Shown: positions 57,864 through 64,000 of the stretch, piece after piece
Position numbering within the stretch: position 1 is the stretch's first letter
How the letters are laid out: the number at the start of each line of letters is the position of its first letter
From: CAZDWZ01 sp964509425
GTDB taxonomy: Bacteria; Bdellovibrionota_C; UBA2361; SZUA-149; CAZDWZ01
Length of the DNA: 64,000 bases
Assembly: GCA_964509425.1 (NCBI GenBank)
Contig: CAZDWZ010000004.1
Span: 1 to 64,000, forward strand
Direction of reading: 5' to 3'
Notes under the pieces: generated by a model
Told to the model about the DNA's origin: nothing
Databases searched by the model: none
Seen by the model: only the letters and a program-made list of their open reading frames with translations
Translations under genes and position numbers: made by a program

Positions 57864-59411
57864 TCATTCACCGACAGAGACGATGCGAGTTTTTCCGTCC
57901 AAACTCTGAGTCCAACGCTTCGCTTCCTCTAGTACGGCATCAGTAAAACTATCACCATATCTTAGCCAATAATAAATCGCCCCGATACTACGCTCCTGAG
58001 GGTGTGCCGATGGAAAGAGCAAATTAGACAGTTTTCGGTATCTGGTGAGCTCGGCGTCACTTCGATTCTTAAGCACATAATCGTAGCGCACAAGCACTCC
58101 GGCGACCGCTCTCCGGAATTTGTCCTCCGCTCTTCGAACCACGCGCTCCATGTCGCCACCGACGGCCAATGCCTCGCCCTCGAGAATCGAGTCGAGAGCC
58201 GCACGTGCGCGGTGGAGTCTTTCTTCAAGCTCTTTGGTCGATGGCAGGGCGCCCCGGAGACGGGCCTCGAGACCCTCTCTGTTGAACAGAAACTCCGATT
58301 CGGACGTCTCGAGGTCTCGAAGAAGTCTTCGTGCTTTCGGCTCGAAGATGCTCGCGGACATTCTCCTGACTAAATAGGGTTGACGAATCCCGAGGAGGGC
58401 GTACGCAGACGTGAGCTGAAGGAGATATCTGATCTCGGCATCTCCACCAATGTAGGCGAGGGTGGGAAAAAGCGAATCTTGGAGCAGCGGCCGGAGCAAG
58501 GCACTCGGCGAGATAGCAGACGGCCGATCACGAATGAGAGTCGAAAGCTCATCTGAGGTCAATGAAAAATTTCCGCCTATCGCTTCCCAGCGTCCGCCTT
58601 TCTCTCGAATCCGGAATCGGCCGCCGGAGCCGTCCGGGACAACAGCCGGATCGTGTACAAAAAAGAGAGGAGACGATTCGCGCACGTAGACCTGCTCTTT
58701 CATTCCCGCCGACGCAAGCTCATTTGTCCGCGAGGAGAGCGAGTCTTCTATCGCTTCGTGCTCCAAGAACGAGCGAAGAAAGAGCGAGCTCGCCTCCTTT
58801 TTTGCGGCGGGATGTAGCGGATTATAGAAGAGAATGTCCCGAGATACGAAAATCGAGGACACGAGTTGCGAGAACGCCGATACGAACGTGCTTCCTGTGC
58901 GGTAGTGCGAAGCCAATACTCCCGTATTTCCAATTCGACTTTCAAGTTCGGAGAGGAGTCCCTGGGTCTCTGGTGGGATGGTTCTTCTGCCAACCGAGAG
59001 TTTCTCGTCTTGATACGATCCTTTGGGGAGTTCTAGAGTCACCTCAGGGCCATCCTCATTCGGAAGGTGAATTGCCCGGACTTCGTCGTAGTCATGGTCA
59101 TCGGCCTGAAGCCAAAAGATTGGAACCACAGGCCTGGGCCCCGCCTCTGAAAGTGCCTTTGCCAGCGAGACGACGGAAGCGATCTTATAAAAGGTGAGAG
59201 CTGGACCCAGGAAGAGTCCGAGCTGTTGACCTGTAACCACCGCAACTGCGGCGCCGGTTCTCAGGTGCTCGAGCATCTGACGGACCCCGGGCGTATTCGG
59301 ACTCGAATCCCGGAGCACGGTGAGCGTTTCCTCACCAACCGGACGGTCGGGCAACGAATTTGCTGTTTTTAAGAGCTCGGCAAAGCTCTCGGGAAGCTCA
59401 GGAAATTTCAT
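57864..59411 (-). CDS. bshC: Bacillithiol synthase (putative cysteine-adding enzyme)
   Basis: The 515-residue protein matches BshC: AVVTGQQLGLFLGPALTFYK, IFWLQADDHDYDEVRAIHLP, LFPTLAYIGGDAEIRYLLQL, and a C-terminal coiled-coil region (about 390-460). BshC is thought to add L-cysteine to GlcN-malate to finish bacillithiol. It is the first gene of the bshC-bshB-bshA set. No strong ribosome site is visible at 59411. Confidence 0.95.
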   Translation of the reverse strand: MKFPELPESFAELLKTANSLPDRPVGEETLTVLRDSSPNTPGVRQMLEHLRTGAAVAVVTGQQLGLFLGPALTFYKIASVVSLAKALSEAGPRPVVPIFWLQADDHDYDEVRAIHLPNEDGPEVTLELPKGSYQDEKLSVGRRTIPPETQGLLSELESRIGNTGVLASHYRTGSTFVSAFSQLVSSIFVSRDILFYNPLHPAAKKEASSLFLRSFLEHEAIEDSLSSRTNELASAGMKEQVYVRESSPLFFVHDPAVVPDGSGGRFRIREKGGRWEAIGGNFSLTSDELSTLIRDRPSAISPSALLRPLLQDSLFPTLAYIGGDAEIRYLLQLTSAYALLGIRQPYLVRRMSASIFEPKARRLLRDLETSESEFLFNREGLEARLRGALPSTKELEERLHRARAALDSILEGEALAVGGDMERVVRRAEDKFRRAVAGVLVRYDYVLKNRSDAELTRYRKLSNLLFPSAHPQERSIGAIYYWLRYGDSFTDAVLEEAKRWTQSLDGKTRIVSVGE

Positions 59412-59557
59412 GCAATTTCTTGGAGTTACGGAGGTTCAAGGCGGTACTCCTATGATGATTCAATCACCCATGCAACCGATCCCCACCTTCGACTGCATAT
59501 CAAGTTGAGGTTGGAGCGGGAAAAGCTTAAAATCTCTTTATATTCTTAGGTAGTACC

Positions 59558-60508
59558 GTGCGGACGAGAGAACTTGTTGAAAGCATAGTGAGGGCGAAGT
59601 CCTCGGGCGAAGAGGTACGGTCTGCTGCGTACCGCACGCTGGCCGAGAAAATTCTCTACGTGCCGCTCCACACAGTTCGAAATTCGGAAAGCGTCGACGG
59701 AGGGAAGAAAGTCCGGTTTCTCACCCTCGACACCGGCGGAACAAAGCGTGTACCTGCCTTCTCCACCGAAGACTTACTCTTCGATTGGTCTTCCGGAGAT
59801 CATCAGTTTCTTCCGGTCGCCGGGGCTGACTTGGTCATGATGCTCCCTCACGGGCTCTTGATTGAGCTCGATATTGGAACCAACCACAATCTCCTCCTGT
59901 CACGACAGGAGATGGATGCGATCCTTGAAACCGAGAATGAGCCTTTTGCCGCTCAACCCCTTGAGGAGACCCGAAGCTCAGTATCGGGAACGAAATTTTC
60001 AGAGAATAGCGTCGAACGGAATTCAACCCCTCTGCAGCCGAGTGCACCGCAGGTTCTAAAGCCTCGTGCCGCTGCGACGGAATCAGAGATCGAAGAGCGC
60101 GTTCGAAGAACATTGCTCAGCTATCCCGCTGTGGTGGAGGCCTATTACCTGGGAGCCGACGAGGATGGTTTCGGCGGTTTGCTCGGATTGCTCGTTTCAA
60201 GCGATGTCGAAGGGGCGGACTGGAACACCGAGCAGCGCTTCTCGCTGGTGGAGGACGTTGCCGAGGCTTCAAGAGAGCTTTTCGGATACGCCGGCGCGAT
60301 TGAAGTGTACGATGATTTGGCGAATGAGTCGTCGCGATCGTGGGATTTGTTCAAGTCCCACAAGCTCTTCTATCGCAAGGAGGACCAGAACTACCTGCAT
60401 TTTGCAAACTCAAACGAAGGCAGCTGGAGTGCCTCGAGAGAGGGTTCCGGAAGGCCGCTCTCTGGTTCGACTCCCGGACTTCGTCTCAAGCTCCAAGATA
60501 GAAAATAA
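59558..60508 (+). CDS. SseB N-terminal-domain protein
   Basis: Residues about 15-125 match the SseB N-terminal domain: LAEKILYVPLHTVRNSESVD, FLTLDTGGTKRVPAFSTEDL, LLIELDIGTNHNLLLSRQEM. A Ser/Pro-rich linker (130-165) leads to a second domain (ERVRRTLLSYPAVVEAYYLG, LLGLLVSSDVEGADW), which resembles the SseB C-terminal domain, and a low-complexity tail. Function is unknown in most bacteria. GTG 59558 has AGGT about 7 nt upstream. Divergent from bshC. Confidence 0.8.
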   Translation: MRTRELVESIVRAKSSGEEVRSAAYRTLAEKILYVPLHTVRNSESVDGGKKVRFLTLDTGGTKRVPAFSTEDLLFDWSSGDHQFLPVAGADLVMMLPHGLLIELDIGTNHNLLLSRQEMDAILETENEPFAAQPLEETRSSVSGTKFSENSVERNSTPLQPSAPQVLKPRAAATESEIEERVRRTLLSYPAVVEAYYLGADEDGFGGLLGLLVSSDVEGADWNTEQRFSLVEDVAEASRELFGYAGAIEVYDDLANESSRSWDLFKSHKLFYRKEDQNYLHFANSNEGSWSASREGSGRPLSGSTPGLRLKLQDRK

Positions 60509-60568
60509 CCCTTCCCCACAGGCTTTCGCTCCGGCGACAGTATTCATTCCGATTTCTCAAGACTAGAA

Positions 60569-61675
60569 TTAGGCAAGCGGCTTACGTTGTCCCACGGCCG
60601 ACGCGAGATCGGCGTGGTCGGAGCAACCGAGTCTTGCTGGATCCAGCGTTTCATGTGAGCCGAGGTTTGCTGCAAAGCGAAGAAGATTTCGAACTCTCGT
60701 ACGCGAGGCACTGAGATCGAGGGAACCCTGAGCTACCGCAGTCCGAAGTGCCTCTGCCATTTCCATAGCGACGGAGAGCGCATGGCGCTCTTTGCAATTG
60801 GCCTCCAGCAGAATATCTGTGCCAGCCTCCATGCAGCGGATGGCCTTCTCCGCAGGAGTATATTCAGCCAGCGCCTTCATTTCCAAGTCATCAGTGATGA
60901 CGGCATGTCTAAAGCCGATCTCCTCCCTGAGCATGCCGGTGATGATGGCCTTAGATAGTGAAGCCGGATTCTCCGAGTCGAGCGCGGGAAAGCGGACGTG
61001 ACACGTCATAACGAGAGGTGCGCCGGCAGCGATCAGATGCCGGAAGGGCACAAGCTCACGGATGATGAGCATCTCCTTCTCAACATTTACATATGGAAGC
61101 TCGAAATGGGAATCTTGCTTCGTATCACCATGACCGGGAAAGTGTTTGATACACGAGAGCACGCCTCGATCATGGAGTCCTCGCATCGCAGCTTCCGCCG
61201 TGTAGCCTACTTCCTCCGGTGTCGTTCCGTAGGACCGATCGCCGATGACTTGGTTCGTCGGCTCCGATTGTATGTCCGCGACCGGTGCATAGCTCAAATT
61301 GAAGCCTAGGAGACGAAGCTCGTCCGCCATTGCCGCCGAAACCGTATAGGCATCGTCCATCCAATAGCGCGCCGCCGGAAATTTAGTGACCGGCTTCGGA
61401 AAGCGATGGACACGACCGCCTTCGTGGTCGATGGAGACGAGGAATTGATCGCGTCCGGTGGAGCTCCTCGCATCCTCGATGAGACCGCTCAACGAATTCT
61501 TCCAGCCGCTTTCATTGGCCGACTCTATGTTTTTTGCAAAAAGCACGATCCCGAGAGGCCTCAACTCCGCAAGCATTTCCCGTTCTTCGGGGGCGAGCGC
61601 AGTCCCGGTGATCCCAACGATAAAGTGGTCGCCGAAGGTGGAAAGATCGGCGGAAGGAGAAGAAATCGAACCCAT
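60569..61675 (-). CDS. nagZ: Beta-N-acetylhexosaminidase (NagZ-type GH3)
   Basis: The 368-residue protein has the GH3/NagZ pattern: LRPLGIVLFAKNIES, FLVSIDHEGGRVHRFPKP, NLSYAPVADIQSEPTNQVIG, CIKHFPGHGDTKQDSHFELP (loop with the His-Asp dyad) and nucleophile Asp in HAVITDDLEMKAL. It cleaves GlcNAc-anhydromuropeptides in wall recycling. I chose ATG 61675, with AAGG 8-9 nt upstream; the frame extends to 61843, overlapping the divergent gene's start. Confidence 0.95.
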   Translation of the reverse strand: MGSISSPSADLSTFGDHFIVGITGTALAPEEREMLAELRPLGIVLFAKNIESANESGWKNSLSGLIEDARSSTGRDQFLVSIDHEGGRVHRFPKPVTKFPAARYWMDDAYTVSAAMADELRLLGFNLSYAPVADIQSEPTNQVIGDRSYGTTPEEVGYTAEAAMRGLHDRGVLSCIKHFPGHGDTKQDSHFELPYVNVEKEMLIIRELVPFRHLIAAGAPLVMTCHVRFPALDSENPASLSKAIITGMLREEIGFRHAVITDDLEMKALAEYTPAEKAIRCMEAGTDILLEANCKERHALSVAMEMAEALRTAVAQGSLDLSASRTRVRNLLRFAANLGSHETLDPARLGCSDHADLASAVGQRKPLA

Positions 61676-61841
61676 AGCTATTGCCTTGTACTCTTGAACT
61701 TTGCGAGGGAGCCAATCGGCTCCCGGAGAACAGAGCTTCCCTAGCACAGAATGCTCCGCCCCGGCAGAACCGATCTCCCGCTCATATTTGCGACTAGCCT
61801 GGTGATTCGCTAGCTTCCACCCTCCACGGTAGGGAACATTC

Positions 61842-62507
61842 ATGAGACAACGAATTGATATTGCGGACGCAGTCGAGCGAATAGGTTCAGCTCACTCGCT
61901 CAAAGAACGAACGGCTCTCGCCGTCCTTAGAAATACGCTGCATCCGGGGAAAGAAGCGCTGGTAAAAACTGCCGTTCGATCCGCTGATCTTGTTGTTCTA
62001 GTGGTCGACACAAAACTTCATGGAAACCTGTCGGCGGTAGCTCCCTCGTCGCTGATCGTCCATTCTGACTTGGAGGCAGGCCCCGGTACTGCGGATTCCT
62101 CTGAAGCGCGATTTTGCGCGCTGTTGAATCCCTCCTGCCTTCTCATGGGCGAGAAGGACTTTCCGCGTTTGCTCGGACTCGGTGGCCTCAAAACAGCGCT
62201 CATCCGGGTGCCCACCGTCCGAGATGCCGACCAGATACCCTGGTCCTCTTTTTCGGCCTCCTTGTCGGCAGAAGAGCGATTTCAGGCTATGTATGTTCCC
62301 CGAACCCTCGCGAAGGCGAAAGAGATCGCGCAGCGGATGAATGCCGGCAGGGCGGAAATAGTCGAGAAAAGCATCGAAAACTTAGAGAAAGCGGGTGACA
62401 TTCGTGTGGAAAGATGTGAGTTCCTCGACTCCCGTCTTTGTGTCGAAGTCGATATCGGGAGGTTTGTAATTCGAGACAACATCGAATTGCCGGTAAGTCA
62501 TGAGTAA
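61842..62507 (+). CDS. Pantothenate-synthetase-like protein with degenerate active site
   Basis: The 221-residue protein aligns with PanC (about 280 residues) at both ends. TALAVLRNTLHPGKEALVKT then AVRSADLVVLVV match the first strand-helix region. CALLNPSCLLMGEKDFPRLL matches the GEKD region, and VPTVRDADQIPWSSFSASLS plus AEERFQA match PTxREADGLAxSSRNxYL. VDIGRFVIRDNIEL matches the C-terminus. The HxGH motif reads LHPGK (His34 kept, second His is Lys37); LAxSSRN reads IPWSSFS; about 60 residues are missing between residues 57 and 90. ATP binding is thus doubtful. It overlaps smpB by 8 nt. Probably not an active pantothenate synthetase; role unknown. Confidence 0.75.
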   Translation: MRQRIDIADAVERIGSAHSLKERTALAVLRNTLHPGKEALVKTAVRSADLVVLVVDTKLHGNLSAVAPSSLIVHSDLEAGPGTADSSEARFCALLNPSCLLMGEKDFPRLLGLGGLKTALIRVPTVRDADQIPWSSFSASLSAEERFQAMYVPRTLAKAKEIAQRMNAGRAEIVEKSIENLEKAGDIRVERCEFLDSRLCVEVDIGRFVIRDNIELPVSHE

Positions 62508-62970
62508 AAGCGAAAAAGACAGCGGGATGACGATTGTCTCGCAGAATAAGAAAGCATCACACGATTATCTGATCGTGAGCCGAATTGAGGCCGGGATCGT
62601 GCTGACGGGCGGCGAAGTGAAATCAGTCCGCGCTGGTTCTATCAACCTGCGCGATAGCTACGTCAGAGTCAAAAATGGGGAAGCGTTTCTCCTGAACTGC
62701 CACATCCAACCCTACAAGTTTGCTGCGATGACCGAGGAGAAGGACATCCGTGAGCGGAAGCTACTCCTGCACCGAAAAGAGATCGACAAGATGCAGATTG
62801 AGATTACTCACAAAGGGAACTCGGTGATCCCGACGAAAGCGTATTTCAAACAGGGGAAATGCAAAATTGAACTCGGAATCGGGAAAGGCAAAAAGCATCA
62901 CGATAAACGCGACTCAATCAAAAAGCGCGAAGCGGATCGTGCGATTGCCCGCGTCATGAAGCGGCGATGA
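62500..62970 (+). CDS. smpB: SsrA-binding protein SmpB
   Basis: The 156-residue protein is a clear SmpB: NKKASHDYLIVSRIEAGIVL, TGGEVKSVRAGSINLRDSYV, EAFLLNCHIQPYKFA, and a basic C-terminal tail (GKKHHDKRDSIKKREADRAI). It delivers tmRNA to stalled ribosomes. ATG 62500 lies in the PanC-like gene, so it is translated in tandem. No tmRNA gene is visible in the window, as is often the case. Confidence 0.97.
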   Translation: MSKSEKDSGMTIVSQNKKASHDYLIVSRIEAGIVLTGGEVKSVRAGSINLRDSYVRVKNGEAFLLNCHIQPYKFAAMTEEKDIRERKLLLHRKEIDKMQIEITHKGNSVIPTKAYFKQGKCKIELGIGKGKKHHDKRDSIKKREADRAIARVMKRR

Positions 62971-62980
62971 GAGTGAGAAT

Positions 62981-63340
62981 TTAGTGTGCGCGGACACGTT
63001 CTTTTTTCAGGAACGCGTCATAGGAGCCGCTGCCGCCATCAGCTACGATTTTCAGTGACGCTTGAAGTTCCGGCCGCAACATTTCGAGAAGTCCGTAAAA
63101 CAGTCGCATCTGGCGATGAGCAAGCACAGCGTTTCCGCGGGCGATGAGAAGTTGTAATCGGATTGCCTCTCGTCGCAACTGGCGCACCGCGGGGCGAATC
63201 TGAAGAAGGTGGTCTCCCAAGAGCTTACGGCGCTCGCGCGAGAGCGTTTCCGATTTCATCTTTTGAAAAGTCTGAGACTGAGCAAACTGCGCTTCAGCTC
63301 GATGAAGGGCCGCAAACATGTGGGGGACGATGTGTTCCAT
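62981..63340 (-). CDS. Hypothetical helical protein
   Basis: A 119-residue protein, mostly alpha-helical and rich in Arg, Gln and Leu: MEHIVPHMFAALHRAEAQFA, RRKLLGDHLLQIRPAVRQLR, LEMLRPELQASLKI. No signal peptide or known motif. I chose ATG 63340 (weak GGATGAG site); the frame opens to 63409. It converges on smpB with a 10-nt gap. No function can be suggested. Confidence 0.55.
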   Translation of the reverse strand: MEHIVPHMFAALHRAEAQFAQSQTFQKMKSETLSRERRKLLGDHLLQIRPAVRQLRREAIRLQLLIARGNAVLAHRQMRLFYGLLEMLRPELQASLKIVADGGSGSYDAFLKKERVRAH

Positions 63341-63502
63341 AGATAAACACTCATCCGGACGGGGCGGGATTCCGCTTCGGAAATTCAGCGAAACTGATTT
63401 CGGCACCATCTTCTCCCCAATCCTTTATCGTATTGAGAATTCACGAGAAAAACAGAAATCTCTTGAGAATTTAGTCGTAGACAGATTCAACCTCATAAAC
63501 AC

Positions 63503-63508
63503 TATAAT
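63503..63508 (+). promoter_or_regulatory. Candidate -10 element upstream of the partial gene at 63559
   Basis: TATAAT at 63503-63508 is a consensus sigma-70 -10 hexamer, 50 nt before ATG 63559. I see no good -35 at the usual spacing (63480-63485 is GACAGA), so this is a weak call. Confidence 0.4.
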
Positions 63509-63558
63509 ATGCAGATTCATCCGATGCAGGTGAAGAAAAATCTCGGGAGAGCTGAATT

Positions 63559-64000
63559 ATGAACGGCCGAATCGCGCTGGGAGCCGGATTACTCATTGCC
63601 ACTTGCTGCATCGTTTTCTTGCTGAAGCCGCCGCCGACTCCTGATGCTGCTCCTAAGGTGCATCGCGGAGAAGTGCAGCAGGAGGTCCCTTCCCGGTTGA
63701 TGCAAAAAGCCGATGGTGACGATTTTGTACCGACTGATCCCGAGAGCTTAGAAGTGGGGAGTGAGCGCGAAATGAAGGGCTCAGATCGACTCCGGCGTCA
63801 AAATGGCAACCAGGATTCTCGAGGCCGATCGCTCTCGACCGGTTTCGGGCGAAGCGCTGAACGAGAAAGCCTGCCGCTTGGTGAACTGCGACTCCCGATT
63901 GAGCGAGACGACATCATCGCCGGTGGGGCTCGGGGCGGGCTCCCAACGTTGGGAAGCGGTTCCGCTCCAGCGGCGTCTGCGGTTCCTTCGCCTGGCGAGT
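63559..64000 (+). CDS. N-terminal part of a membrane-anchored protein, truncated by the window edge
   Basis: The frame from ATG 63559 stays open to the window edge, giving 147 residues. Residues 5-22 form a hydrophobic segment (IALGAGLLIATCCIVFLL) followed by a Pro-rich stretch (KPPPTPDAAPK) and a long charged, Gly/Ser-rich region without fold motifs. It is either a single-pass inner-membrane protein or has an uncleaved signal; the ATCC does not make a good lipobox. The GGGAGAGC at 63545-63552 is a good ribosome site. The stop and function lie beyond 64000. Confidence 0.65.
   Translation, partial: MNGRIALGAGLLIATCCIVFLLKPPPTPDAAPKVHRGEVQQEVPSRLMQKADGDDFVPTDPESLEVGSEREMKGSDRLRRQNGNQDSRGRSLSTGFGRSAERESLPLGELRLPIERDDIIAGGARGGLPTLGSGSAPAASAVPSPGE

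Noticed and set aside
61676..61843. N-terminal extension of NagZ
   Set aside because: The extra residues do not match NagZ and would overlap the start of the divergent PanC-like gene.
1..64000. CRISPR arrays, insertion sequences, prophage or rRNA genes
   Set aside because: No spaced direct repeats, transposase or phage motifs, or rRNA-like stretches were seen on either strand.

Overview
The window reads as a single, densely coded stretch of bacterial chromosome. It has about 60 genes on both strands, moderate GC by eye, short intergenic gaps and many 1-26 nt gene overlaps. I see no insertion sequence, prophage, CRISPR array, rRNA or tRNA. The organism is a diderm (Gram-negative-type) bacterium: it has the KDO-activating enzyme KdsB, UppP, several lipobox lipoproteins (one LptM-like) and NagZ. 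It also has a complete bacillithiol set (bshC-bshB-bshA plus a bacilliredoxin), a Hanks-type Ser/Thr kinase, and B12-dependent enzymes (methylmalonyl-CoA mutase, QueG, a B12-binding radical SAM protein). I cannot place it to phylum from the sequence; an uncultured lineage of the former Deltaproteobacteria/Bdellovibrionota or a similar diderm group would fit.

Layout. 1-3573: a DUF1365-cyclopropane synthase fusion, an ECF sigma factor with a zinc-type anti-sigma protein, and ArfB-like ribosome rescue. 3739-6397: a translationally coupled pair, a DNA-methylase-like protein and a CobB/CbiA-like protein, both lacking signature catalytic residues. 6482-8325 (minus): Hsp33, a DUF2064-like protein and a small membrane protein. 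8419-12865: HflX, a transmembrane Ser/Thr kinase and fructose-1,6-bisphosphatase. 12918-14444 (minus): a B3/4-domain protein and KdsB. 14811-16397: two lipoproteins and a HAD hydrolase. 16469-19727: UppP (minus), GapN-type dehydrogenase and a CDGSH Fe-S protein. 19805-24298: an acyl-CoA (propionyl-CoA-type) carboxylase operon without its biotin carboxylase, divergent from methylmalonyl-CoA mutase. 24302-31609: an M20 peptidase, QueG, a lipoprotein, two divergently transcribed paralogs and the B12 radical SAM/DUF2344 fusion. 31866-37847: an orphan Flp pilin, SMC, FtsY and a lipoprotein. 37978-43570: SufE with a rhodanese, then two large membrane proteins. 43646-52208: SIMPL protein, PepP, an LptM-like lipoprotein, DapA-DapB, DUF971, polyprenyl synthase, BioF with a BioH-like hydrolase, and bacilliredoxin. 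52273-55774: a three-gene ABC exporter with a MetE-like protein. 55775-59411: the bacillithiol operon. 59558-64000: SseB-like protein, NagZ, a PanC-like protein coupled to SmpB, an unknown helical protein, and the start of a membrane-anchored protein that runs off the end.

Themes. Three systems are coherent. The first is bacillithiol synthesis with its redoxin partner. The second is propionate/methylmalonyl-CoA metabolism with B12 users. The third is envelope maintenance: UppP, KdsB, NagZ, ABC-2 exporter and lipoproteins. The most unusual signal is a set of intact, well-conserved genes whose products keep the fold motifs but lose the catalytic ones. These are the CobB-like protein (Walker A Lys and glutaminase Cys both gone), its coupled methylase-like partner (SPPY-type motif reads APPL), the PanC-like protein upstream of smpB (second His of the HxGH motif gone, KMSKS-like loop altered, middle deleted) and the DUF2064-like protein (SDSP-type motif reads GNSP). 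The coupled pair at 3739-6397 is my best candidate for an undescribed system.

All assignments come from reading translations by eye against remembered family motifs. No search was run.
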